Positions 16,256-24,109 of a stretch of 57,058 bases of DNA are shown here, in pieces. The notes beneath the pieces were generated by a model that did no database searches, was not told the origin of the DNA, and worked only from the letters and a program-made list of their open reading frames with translations. The first letter of the stretch is position 1. Every line of letters begins with the position of its first letter. This stretch comes from Bryobacterales bacterium (lineage in GTDB: Bacteria > Acidobacteriota > Terriglobia > Bryobacterales > Bryobacteraceae), in the NCBI GenBank assembly GCA_016716385.1, contig JADJWL010000020.1:1-57058 (forward strand). The letters are read 5' to 3'. Made by a program: the position numbers and the translations under genes.

Positions 16256-17737
16256 TCACGCGCGTCCGATGGCGCGCCGCAGCAGGTTGTCGGTGATGCG
16301 CTGCACGCGCAGGTCGGGGCCGTGCGGCCGCACCCAATGCGACCACGGCAGGATGTGTCCCGGAGGCGACGCCAGACCCTGCGGCCACCAGATTGTGGCG
16401 GCGTTGAAGACGTAATTCTTCTTCGGACCGGGATAGATGGTTGCCGTCCATCTGACGGGACGCCGGCCGCCGCTTAGCGCGGTGCCCTCGGCCACGACTT
16501 CGAGGCCCGGGATGTCCGCGGGCTCGCCGTGGAACTCCCAGCCGATCAGGCCGGGCACGGACTCGCCCTTCTTCATGCCGGTGCCGGTGAAGATCCAGTG
16601 GTCCGGCTTGGCGCACGCCCAGTCGCCGCCCCCGTTAAACGGATAGACGGTCTGCGCGCCCATCAGCGCCCGAGCGCTGGGGCCTTCCATCGGATAGTGC
16701 CACTGGCCGAAGAACTCCTCCATGCCCTTGACGCCGCCGTACACGCCTTCGCGGCTGATGACGCGGTTGGCCTGCCCTCCGGAGGCGGGCTGGAACGGTG
16801 TGACGCCGCACACGGCGTTCCCCGACAGGTACAGATGGGACACACCCGCCTGAATCGACGCCATGGCGTTTTCGTACTGCCGCACATCCCAGTATTCATC
16901 GTGCCCGACGCTCAGGAACGCCCTGGCCCGCAGCACTTCGGCGGGATCGAGCATGTCGACGTTAGCGCAGTACGTCACGTCGTAGCCCTTGCTCTCGAGC
17001 CAGTACACGAGCGGGAACTCCCAGAGCAGGTATTCGCCGCTGCCGATCGAGAGCGGGTGCTCGTAGATCTGCGGATACTTGCCGTACGGGCGGTCGAAAC
17101 TGACGGCCACCTGCGGGGCCCAGCTTCCGCGCGGGTCGGTGTAGAGCGAGTAGCCGTCCGGCCACTGGTTGTAGGCAGCCCAGGTGTTGTCGCTCACCTG
17201 GAACAGCACGTCGGCCTTCCGGCGGTCGCGGACGACGAAGATGATGTAGTTCTGCCAGGCGTGCTCGCTCACACTCTCCGGCTCCACGGTGAGCTTGCCG
17301 AGGTAGACGCCGCTCGGCCAGTCCGCCGGGATCCTGACCTCGGCACTCGGCTCCCAGTTGCATTCGCGCAGCCGGCGCTCGCCGACCGGCGGGTCGGGCT
17401 GCGGCTTGCCGGGCAGGGGGCCGATGGTGCGCAGGTGGCGTGCTCCGGCGCCGCCATAGTAGCCGGTGCGGTACAGGTCAATGGTGAAGCGCCGCGCCGG
17501 CCGCGTGCTCACCATGATGCGCAAGGTGTCGCCTGCTTCGATGCTCTGGTGCGAGCAGTAGCCTTCGATGGCCGAAGCACGGACGCCGCCGCGGGCGTCC
17601 AGACGGACACGGGTGATCTGCCAGTCCGTCGTGCCGGACTTGCGGTTCTCCTGCGCGACCAGCGCCGGAGCGGCGAGCGCCGGAGCCACGAGAGTGACGG
17701 CGGAGCGCCGCAGAAAGTCCCTGCGATTCTGGCTCAT
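16256..17737 (-). CDS. Tat-exported N,N-dimethylformamidase beta-subunit-like protein (copy 1)
   Basis: A 493-aa protein with a twin-arginine signal (SQNRRDFLRRSAVTLVAPAL) followed by the DMFase large-subunit-like region: IEGYCSHQSIEAGDTLRIMV, GYYGGAGARHL, RECNW, WPSGVYLGKL, LFQVSDNTWAAYNQW, SFDRPYGKYP, YDVTYCANVDM, LSVGHDEYWD, and WWPQGL near the end. DMFase-type enzymes hydrolyse small amides with a mononuclear iron; the natural substrate here is not known. The N-terminal 110 codons of the longer open frame are rejected because the Tat signal begins at MSQNRR (ATG at 17737, AGAGG upstream). A paralogue lies at 21213-22697. Confidence 0.8.
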   Translation of the reverse strand: MSQNRRDFLRRSAVTLVAPALAAPALVAQENRKSGTTDWQITRVRLDARGGVRASAIEGYCSHQSIEAGDTLRIMVSTRPARRFTIDLYRTGYYGGAGARHLRTIGPLPGKPQPDPPVGERRLRECNWEPSAEVRIPADWPSGVYLGKLTVEPESVSEHAWQNYIIFVVRDRRKADVLFQVSDNTWAAYNQWPDGYSLYTDPRGSWAPQVAVSFDRPYGKYPQIYEHPLSIGSGEYLLWEFPLVYWLESKGYDVTYCANVDMLDPAEVLRARAFLSVGHDEYWDVRQYENAMASIQAGVSHLYLSGNAVCGVTPFQPASGGQANRVISREGVYGGVKGMEEFFGQWHYPMEGPSARALMGAQTVYPFNGGGDWACAKPDHWIFTGTGMKKGESVPGLIGWEFHGEPADIPGLEVVAEGTALSGGRRPVRWTATIYPGPKKNYVFNAATIWWPQGLASPPGHILPWSHWVRPHGPDLRVQRITDNLLRRAIGRA

Positions 17738-17799
17738 GATGCCTCTCATGATAGTCGAGTTCATTGCCGGCGGCATACGCGATTCGCTACGGTGGAGCC

Positions 17800-19494
17800 A
17801 TGGCCGAAGTTCGCGTGTGGGCTCCGAAAGCCAGGAAGATGGAGGTGGAAAGCGGTGGCATCCGCACGGCGATGCGGCCGGAACCCGGCGGGTGGTGGTC
17901 GGGCGAGGCGGCCGGCGCGGACTACGCGTTCTCGGTTGACGGTGGAACGCCGTTCCCCGATCCGCGGTCGCAGTGGCAACCTTATGGCGTGCACGGGCCG
18001 TCGCGCCTCGTGGATCATGCCGCGTTCCAGTGGAGCGATCAGCGATGGCAGGCGCCTCCGCTGGCATCGGCCATCTTTTACGAGTTGCACATCGGCACGT
18101 TCACGCCCGCGGGCACGTTCGACGCGGCGATCGCGCGCCTCGATCATCTCGTGAGCCTTGGCGTGACGCATGTCGAGGTGATGCCGGTGAACGAGTTTCC
18201 CGGCACGCGCGGCTGGGGCTACGACGGCGTCGCGCTGTTCGCTCCACACCATCACTACGGCGGACCGGACGGACTGAAACGCTTCGTCAATGCGTGCCAC
18301 GAACGCGGCCTGGCTGCCGTGCTGGACGTTGTCTACAACCACCTGGGGCCGTCGGGCAACTATCTCGGACAGTACGGACATTACTTCACCGACCGGCACA
18401 AGACGCCGTGGGGCGCCGCAGTCAACTTCGACGGTCCTGGCTCGGACGAATCGCGGCGCTTCTTCTGCGATAACGTCCTCGACTGGTTCCGGCACTACCA
18501 CTTCGACGCGCTGCGGATCGATGCCGTCCATGCGATTGTCGACACGTCGGCGACGCATATTCTTGAACAGATGGCGGCCGAGACGCGTCAACTGGAAGCC
18601 GAACTCGGCCGCCACTTCGCGCTGATCGCCGAGAGCGATTTGAACGATCCGCGGCTGATCCGTCCGGTCGAGGTGGGCGGGTACGGTCTCGACGCGCAAT
18701 GGAGCGACGATTTCCATCACGCGTTGCATACGGTGCTGACCGGCGAAGAGACGGGCTATTACGCAGACTTCGGAACCTTCGCCGACCTCGCCAAAGCGAT
18801 CGAGCGCGCATTTGTGTACGACGGGCGGCACGCGCCACACCGCCAGCGCCGCCACGGCCGCGCGCCGCACGGCGTTCCACCGGACCGCTTCGTCGTCTGC
18901 CTGCAGAATCATGACCAGGTGGGCAACCGCGCACGCGGCGACCGCACGAGCCACCTGGTTTCAACCGCGCGGTTGAAGATTGGAGCGGCGCTGGTGCTGC
19001 TCGCGCCCAACCTGCCGATGTTGTTTCAGGGCGAGGAGTGGGGCGCGTCTTCGCCCTTCCAATACTTCACCGACCACCGCGATCCGGGCCTAGGCGAAGC
19101 GGTCAGCGAGGGACGCCGGCGCGAGTTCGCCGCTTTCGGCTGGGATCCGCGGGAAGTGCCGGATCCGCAGGACGAAGAAACGTTCCGGCGGTCCAAGCTC
19201 AACTGGGAGGAGATCGACCGGGACCCGCACCGCGAGTTGCTTGCATGGCACCGCGAGTTGATCGCGCTGCGCAAGAGCTTGCCGTCGCTGGCGCCGGCGC
19301 GTGTCTCGTTCGATGAAGGTGTGCGGTGGCTTAGCATGGAGCGGGCGCCATTAACGGTCGCGGTCAACCTCGGCGCCCGACGGCAGAAGGTCCCGGTTCC
19401 GCAACAGGCGCTCAAGATGGCCTCGGACCCCGGCGTCCAGGTGTCCGGTGGGGCGGTGGATCTGCCGCCCGATTCCGTGGCTGTGATGGTGTGA
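17800..19494 (+). CDS. treZ: Malto-oligosyltrehalose trehalohydrolase TreZ
   Basis: A 564-aa GH13 enzyme that releases trehalose from maltooligosyl-trehalose. N-terminal E-set/CBM48-like part (MAEVRVWAPKARKMEVES), then FYELHIGTFTPAGTFDAAI and GWGYDGVALFAPHHHYGGP typical of TreZ. Catalytic residues by family rule: nucleophile Asp241 (LRIDAVHAI), acid/base Glu278 (LIAESDLN) and transition-state Asp372 (LQNHDQVGNR). The ATG at 17800 preceded by GGTGGAG is preferred over a TTG 12 codons upstream. TreY and the rest of TreX/GlgX are not adjacent: the debranching gene is at the window's left end in the opposite orientation. Confidence 0.93.
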   Translation: MAEVRVWAPKARKMEVESGGIRTAMRPEPGGWWSGEAAGADYAFSVDGGTPFPDPRSQWQPYGVHGPSRLVDHAAFQWSDQRWQAPPLASAIFYELHIGTFTPAGTFDAAIARLDHLVSLGVTHVEVMPVNEFPGTRGWGYDGVALFAPHHHYGGPDGLKRFVNACHERGLAAVLDVVYNHLGPSGNYLGQYGHYFTDRHKTPWGAAVNFDGPGSDESRRFFCDNVLDWFRHYHFDALRIDAVHAIVDTSATHILEQMAAETRQLEAELGRHFALIAESDLNDPRLIRPVEVGGYGLDAQWSDDFHHALHTVLTGEETGYYADFGTFADLAKAIERAFVYDGRHAPHRQRRHGRAPHGVPPDRFVVCLQNHDQVGNRARGDRTSHLVSTARLKIGAALVLLAPNLPMLFQGEEWGASSPFQYFTDHRDPGLGEAVSEGRRREFAAFGWDPREVPDPQDEETFRRSKLNWEEIDRDPHRELLAWHRELIALRKSLPSLAPARVSFDEGVRWLSMERAPLTVAVNLGARRQKVPVPQQALKMASDPGVQVSGGAVDLPPDSVAVMV

Positions 19495-19496
19495 CG

Positions 19497-20867
19497 ATGC
19501 GTGCTCTGATTCTGCTTTTCGCTGTCTTCTCCGCGGTGGCGCAACAGCCCCGCATTGCACCCTGGACCGCGAATCCGGCGTACTGGCAGATGGACGGCGA
19601 ACCTGTCCTGCTGCTTGGCGCGAGCGATGACGACAACCTGTTTCAATGGCCGGCGGACAAATTGGCGGCGCATCTCGACCTGCTCCGCGAGGCAGGCGGC
19701 AACTACGTGCGCAACACGATGTCGGACCGGAAGGATGGCGATTGGGAGATCTATCCCCACCTGCGCCGCCCGGACGGCAAGTACGATCTCGAAGCGTGGA
19801 ACCCGGAGTACTGGGAGCGCTTCGACCGGTTCCTGCGGATGACCGCCGAACGAAAGATCGTCGTGCAGATCGAGATCTGGGACCGCTTCGATTCCAGCCG
19901 GGAACACTGGACGCCGCATTCCTACAATCCGGCGAACAACGTGAACTACACGTTCGCCGAGTCGGGCTTCGCGCCGGAGTATCCGGAGCACCCGGGCCAG
20001 AATCTGCAGCCGTTTTTCTTCACGACGCCGGGACAGCGCAACAACACGGTTGTCCTTCGCCACCAGCAGCGCTTCGTGGACAAGATGCTTTCCTCCGCTC
20101 TACGGCACGGGCACGTCCTCTATTGCGTCGATAACGAGACCAAGGGTGAAGAAGAATGGAGCCGGTACTGGGCGCGGTACGTGAAGCGGAAGGCGCAGGA
20201 GGCCGGCGTGCGCGTGTTCGTCACCGAGATGTGGGACGACTGGGACGTGAAGGCGGAACGGCACCGGCGCACCACGGGCCACCCGGAACTGTACGATTTC
20301 GCCGACTTCTCGCAGAACAACCACAACAAGGGCGCGCAGCATTGGGAGAACGCGATCTGGGTCCGTCAGACTGTGCCGGATCGTCCGGTCAATGCGGTGA
20401 AGACCTATGGCGCCGACGGGTTCCGGTTCGGCAACAGCCAGGATGGCCTGGAGCGCTTCTGGCGGCACCTCATGGCGGGGTTCGCGTCCGCGCGGTTCCA
20501 CCGTCCTCCGGCGGGGTTGGGGCTGAACGAAACAGCGCAGGGCGCGGTGCGGGCGGCGCGCAAGATCGACGGACTCGTCCCGTTCCGCTCGCTGCGTCCG
20601 GATCCGGAGGCGCCTGAGGGAAGCGAGGCGTACGTGTCGTCGGCTGGCGGGAAGTTCATCGTGTACTTGCCCAAAGGCGGGCGTGTCAGGCTGAAGGCGC
20701 CGACGGGCACTTATGCGGTGCACTGGGTTCGCGCCGATCGCGGGACGGAACGGCAGGCGAATGTGAGAAGCGATGGCGCGCTGAGACTGGAAGCGCCGGA
20801 CAGTGCGAACTGGGTCGCGGCGGTGATCCGGCATCCGGCACCGACCGCTCGAGGATCTGTGAAATAG
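19497..20867 (+). CDS. Secreted glycoside-hydrolase-like protein (TIM-barrel, DUF6298/DUF4038-like)
   Basis: A 456-aa protein with a signal peptide (RALILLFAVFSAVAQQ) and a (beta/alpha)8-type pattern: PVLLLGASDDDNLFQWP, LLREAGGNYVRNTM, KIVVQIEIWDRFDSSREHW, VLYCVDNETKGEEEWSRYW, VRVFVTEMWDDWD. The acidic residues in DNETKGEEEW and TEMWDDW are candidate catalytic carboxylates. A C-terminal beta domain starts around residue 370 (GKFIVYLPKGGRVRLK), as in GH140-like apiosidases. It overlaps the treZ stop region by context (the GTG at 19491 is an alternative start) and is probably co-transcribed. Substrate unknown. Confidence 0.7.
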   Translation: MRALILLFAVFSAVAQQPRIAPWTANPAYWQMDGEPVLLLGASDDDNLFQWPADKLAAHLDLLREAGGNYVRNTMSDRKDGDWEIYPHLRRPDGKYDLEAWNPEYWERFDRFLRMTAERKIVVQIEIWDRFDSSREHWTPHSYNPANNVNYTFAESGFAPEYPEHPGQNLQPFFFTTPGQRNNTVVLRHQQRFVDKMLSSALRHGHVLYCVDNETKGEEEWSRYWARYVKRKAQEAGVRVFVTEMWDDWDVKAERHRRTTGHPELYDFADFSQNNHNKGAQHWENAIWVRQTVPDRPVNAVKTYGADGFRFGNSQDGLERFWRHLMAGFASARFHRPPAGLGLNETAQGAVRAARKIDGLVPFRSLRPDPEAPEGSEAYVSSAGGKFIVYLPKGGRVRLKAPTGTYAVHWVRADRGTERQANVRSDGALRLEAPDSANWVAAVIRHPAPTARGSVK

Positions 20868-20959
20868 CCCGAACCGGTGGTCGTCTCGGGCAATCCAGGA
20901 GATGACGCAATGCGCTATCAGGCCAGGGCTGTCCAGTTGGCAATCGAGGAGTCAAAGAA

Positions 20960-21199
20960 ATGAAAGAAAGTGCTCGCTACGTGAAGATCGTTGAGTGGTC
21001 GGATGAAGATCAATGCTACGTGGGAAGTTCACCCGGCTTGATCTATGGCGGCTGCCACGGCGCCGATGAACGCGCGGTGTTCGACGAGTTGTGTATGATC
21101 GTCGAGGAAGCGATTGCGCTTCACAAGCAGGACGACAAGCCCCTGCCGCCACCTACTTCGGGCCGGGACTTCGCGAACAAGATGCAGCACGTCGCGTAG
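20960..21199 (+). CDS. HicB-like antitoxin, apparently orphan
   Basis: A 79-aa partial-RNase-H-fold HicB-type protein: YVKIVEWSDEDQCYVGSSPGL, GGCHGADERAVFDELC, EEAIALHKQDDKPLPPP. HicB proteins neutralise HicA mRNA interferases, but no hicA gene is adjacent. Immediately upstream is a 17-codon frame from ATG 20910 (MRYQARAVQLAIEESKK) whose stop overlaps this ATG (ATGA), possibly the remnant of a former partner. A HicA-like remnant exists 15 kb away at 36047-36148, beside other genes. Convergent with the following DMFase-like gene. Confidence 0.75.
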   Translation: MKESARYVKIVEWSDEDQCYVGSSPGLIYGGCHGADERAVFDELCMIVEEAIALHKQDDKPLPPPTSGRDFANKMQHVA

Positions 21200-21212
21200 A
21201 GCGGAGCTCGAC

Positions 21213-22697
21213 CTACCCCCGACGCGGCGCGTCCTTCAGCATGCGGTTCAGCACGTTCGTCGTGATGCGCTGGATGTGCGGATTGACGCCCATCGGCCCC
21301 ATGTAGGTGCGCGCTGGAATGTGTCCGGGCGGGCAGGAGAGATGCTCGGGCCACCAGATGGTGCCGGCGTTGAACACCCAGTTGCCTTTCGGACAGCGGT
21401 ACACCGTGGCTGCGTGACGCCGCTGATCGTGCGGACGGCGCGCAGGGCGCGTCGGCGGGAAGATGGGGCCTTCGGCCACCACTTCGAGTCCGGGCTGATC
21501 GCCCAGCGGTGGACCGTGAAACTCCCAGCCGATCACCGCCGGGATCTTGTCGTTCGCCTTCAGGCTGGTGCCCTCGTACACCCAATGCTCGGGCCTGGTC
21601 ACGATCCAGTCGCCGTAGCCGCTGCCATAGGTGCTCGCACCCATCAGCGTGCGTTCGTCGCGGAACGGCTGGCGGCGGGCGTACGCGCGGCACGGCGCTC
21701 CGGTGACGCCGGAGTCGTAGAAGACCACTTCGCCGTTGACGGCGTTGCCGGACAGGAACGCAATGCTCAGCCCTTCGTCGCGGGCTCTGACGATGTTGTT
21801 GAACATGTCGCGCGACCAATATTCGTCGTGCGCGACCGAGAGCAGCACCTTGGCGGACTTCAGCAGGTCCGGCTCGAGGTGCATGTCGATGTTGGAGCAA
21901 TAAGTCACGTCGTAGCCGTGCTGCTCCAGCCAGAAGGCCAGCGGATGCTCCCATAGAAGAAAGCTGCCGGAACCGGCGGAGAGCGGCGCATCGATCACCT
22001 GGCAGTATTTTGCGTACGGCCGGTCGAAGCTCACCCGCACGTTCGGCCCGGTGTACCAGACTTCGGCCGTGCCGTCGTCGTAGAGCGAGTCCTTGGCGGG
22101 CCACTTGTTGTAGGCCTGCCAGGTGAGGTCGGACACCTGGAAGAGCAAGTCCGCGGGACGCCGGTCCTTGACGACGAACACGACGTAGCTTTGCGCGCCC
22201 ATCCATTCGTCGCGCGTAAGCTTGCCGAGGTAGACGCCGGAGGGCCAGTCTTTCGGGATGGTGAGCGATGCGCGCGACGGCCAGTTGCACTCGCGCAGCC
22301 GCTCGACCGTCATCATCGGGATCTTCTCTTCCTCGGCCGCGAACGGGCCAAGGCGCTGCATGTGACGCCCGCCCGTGCCGCCGTAGTAGCCCATGCGATA
22401 GATGTCGATCACGAACTTTGCGGCGGGCTTCATGCTGACCATGAAGTCGACGCGCTCTCCGGCCGCATAGCTGGTGCGGGAGACGTAGCCTTCGATCACC
22501 GATGAACGGACGCGCCGGTTCAGCGGGTAGGACGCCATGGTGATGGCATCGTCGAAGCGGGTGTGTTGCAACTGCCACTCGACGGTGCCGGGCTTGCGGT
22601 TCTCCTCGGTCACGCGGGGGCTTTGGGCGGCGGCTACGGGCATGGCGGCGCCTGCCTGCAGGATCTGCCGGCGGTTCGGACGAAGGATCGAGGACAC
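21213..22697 (-). CDS. Tat-exported N,N-dimethylformamidase beta-subunit-like protein (copy 2)
   Basis: A 494-aa paralogue of the 16256-17737 protein, colinear through GYYGGTGGRHM, RECNW, WPSGVYLGKL, LFQVSDLTWQAYNKW, SFDRPYAKY, YDVTYCSNIDM, LSVAHDEYWS and WWPEHLSCPPGHI. The N-terminus (LRPNRRQILQAGAAMPVAAA) is a relaxed twin-arginine signal. Start codon GTG at 22697. The HDEYW and YDVTYC motifs shared by both copies are likely part of the active-site region. Differences in the C-terminal third (a YARRQPFRDERTLMG insertion region here) suggest different substrates. Confidence 0.78.
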   Translation of the reverse strand: MSSILRPNRRQILQAGAAMPVAAAQSPRVTEENRKPGTVEWQLQHTRFDDAITMASYPLNRRVRSSVIEGYVSRTSYAAGERVDFMVSMKPAAKFVIDIYRMGYYGGTGGRHMQRLGPFAAEEEKIPMMTVERLRECNWPSRASLTIPKDWPSGVYLGKLTRDEWMGAQSYVVFVVKDRRPADLLFQVSDLTWQAYNKWPAKDSLYDDGTAEVWYTGPNVRVSFDRPYAKYCQVIDAPLSAGSGSFLLWEHPLAFWLEQHGYDVTYCSNIDMHLEPDLLKSAKVLLSVAHDEYWSRDMFNNIVRARDEGLSIAFLSGNAVNGEVVFYDSGVTGAPCRAYARRQPFRDERTLMGASTYGSGYGDWIVTRPEHWVYEGTSLKANDKIPAVIGWEFHGPPLGDQPGLEVVAEGPIFPPTRPARRPHDQRRHAATVYRCPKGNWVFNAGTIWWPEHLSCPPGHIPARTYMGPMGVNPHIQRITTNVLNRMLKDAPRRG

Positions 22698-22718
22698 GAT
22701 ACGCCTGTTTCTATCACA

Positions 22719-23309
22719 TCAGGCACCTTCGCGCAGGATGCGCTCGAGCGTCATCGCCGGGCAGACGTGCTGCTTCAGGTAGTCGACCACGTTGGCGGCG
22801 GTGCGGCGGACGTATTTTTCGACAGCCGGATCGTGGATGCGGCCCTCGGCGTCGAAGACCTTTTGCACGTTGGCCACCGACACGGGCAAGGGGAGCGCTA
22901 TCGCGCCGACATGGGCCACCACGCCGCGCAGTTGTTCGAGCGATTTGATCGCCCCGATGGCGCCCGCGGCGACCCCCAGCAGCGCGACCGGCTTGCCGCG
23001 CAGCGCCGACGGAAATCCGAGGTTTTCGATGATGAGCTTCATGACGGAGCTGAACGAGCCGTGGTACTCGGGCGTGGCCAGGATGACGGCGGCGGCGGAC
23101 GAGACCTTCTCCCGCAGCATGACGGCGTCCGGGTGGTCGCCGCCTCTGCCCGGAAGCGGCAGGTCGAGATTCGCCGCGTCGATCAGTTCGGCCGCCACCT
23201 CCGCCGACTTGTTCAGTTCGTCGAGCACGAGACGGGCCGCCATGAGCGTGTAGTTTCCCGGCCGGACGCTCCCGGTCAGAATGACAATTGGAATGCGGGT
23301 GTCAGGCAT
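22719..23309 (-). CDS. NADPH-dependent FMN reductase / flavodoxin-fold quinone reductase
   Basis: A 196-aa protein: VILTGSVRPGNYTLMAARLV at the N-terminus is the phosphate-binding loop of the FMN_red family, and ILATPEYHGSFSSVMKLIIEN (about 78-98) is the second FMN-contacting loop. It should transfer electrons from NAD(P)H to FMN, quinones or azo compounds in the cytoplasm. The internal ATG at 23309 was chosen, since the 18 codons upstream are not family-like. It follows the DMFase-like gene's start by 21 bp on the same strand and may precede it in an operon. Near-family length. Confidence 0.88.
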   Translation of the reverse strand: MPDTRIPIVILTGSVRPGNYTLMAARLVLDELNKSAEVAAELIDAANLDLPLPGRGGDHPDAVMLREKVSSAAAVILATPEYHGSFSSVMKLIIENLGFPSALRGKPVALLGVAAGAIGAIKSLEQLRGVVAHVGAIALPLPVSVANVQKVFDAEGRIHDPAVEKYVRRTAANVVDYLKQHVCPAMTLERILREGA

Positions 23310-23422
23310 AGTTCCATGATGCGGCATACGGGTGTAAAGACCCTGGACGTTCGGCCATGCCAAATGAACGATTTGCGCCGTGGCACGTGAATTGCTCAGA
23401 ATGAAGGCGAGGTCATTCGCCG

Positions 23423-24070
23423 ATGCGCCGTGCCGCCTGCATACCGTTTCTCCTGGCTCTGGCTGCCAGCGCCGCCGAGGCTCCGGCGGTGGACATCTCC
23501 GTGGAGCACTGGTCGGGCAGCGAGTGGCGCACGGTCGAACCGACGACGGTCTTTTCGGCCAATGACCAGATCCGCTTCCGTTTCTCGACGGCCACGCCGG
23601 GATATCTCTACGTGTTGAACCGGTCGAGCAGCGGCGAGACAGAATGGATCTTCCCGAACCGGCAGACCGGACGCCGGAACAGCGTCGAGCCGGGACAATC
23701 CTATCTGATCCCGGCGACCGATGGCGCGTTCGTCATCGGTGGGACACCGGGCTTCGACATTACCTATTGGCTGGTGAGCCCGACGCCGCTCAGCGACTGG
23801 GAGCATTCGCTTGAGCCGCCGCCGGCGAAGGTGGAGGATACACTCCTGCCGCGATGCCGGGATGGCGTCCTCAAGGCGCGGGGCCTGTGTCTGGACGACC
23901 GCGCGGGCGCGGGCGCGGTCCGCGACCCCGGGAGTGTCCCGAAGGTATTCGGCGAAGAGCCGGCGCTCCGGTCCCGCTCGCTGCGTTTTACCGGCAAGGG
24001 CAGCAGCACGCGCATCCAGGGCCGCCAGAACGCGCCGCTGCTGTACGAATTCCGCATCGCGCACCGTTGA
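23423..24070 (+). CDS. Secreted DUF4384 protein
   Basis: A 215-aa protein with signal peptide (RRAACIPFLLALAASAAEA) and a DUF4384 beta domain: VFSANDQIRFRFSTATPGYLYVLNRSS, WIFPNRQTGRRNSVEPGQSY, FVIGGTPGFDITYWLVS. In other bacteria DUF4384 is found fused or next to caspase-like peptidases, and indeed the next gene, 39 bp downstream, encodes a caspase-fold protein. The last 90 residues (with two cysteines, LPRCRDG and GLCLDDRAG) are not part of the recognised domain. A distant second member is encoded at 45108-45941. Confidence 0.75.
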   Translation: MRRAACIPFLLALAASAAEAPAVDISVEHWSGSEWRTVEPTTVFSANDQIRFRFSTATPGYLYVLNRSSSGETEWIFPNRQTGRRNSVEPGQSYLIPATDGAFVIGGTPGFDITYWLVSPTPLSDWEHSLEPPPAKVEDTLLPRCRDGVLKARGLCLDDRAGAGAVRDPGSVPKVFGEEPALRSRSLRFTGKGSSTRIQGRQNAPLLYEFRIAHR

Positions 24071-24109
24071 ACCGTGTGTTTCAATGGGCGAAGAGAAAGA
24101 GGTGACCGG

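Noticed and set aside
1..19494. Idea that the T6SS block was inserted into a treX-treY-treZ operon
   Set aside because: The glgX/treX fragment and treZ are in opposite orientations and treY is not seen, so a simple insertion does not explain the layout.
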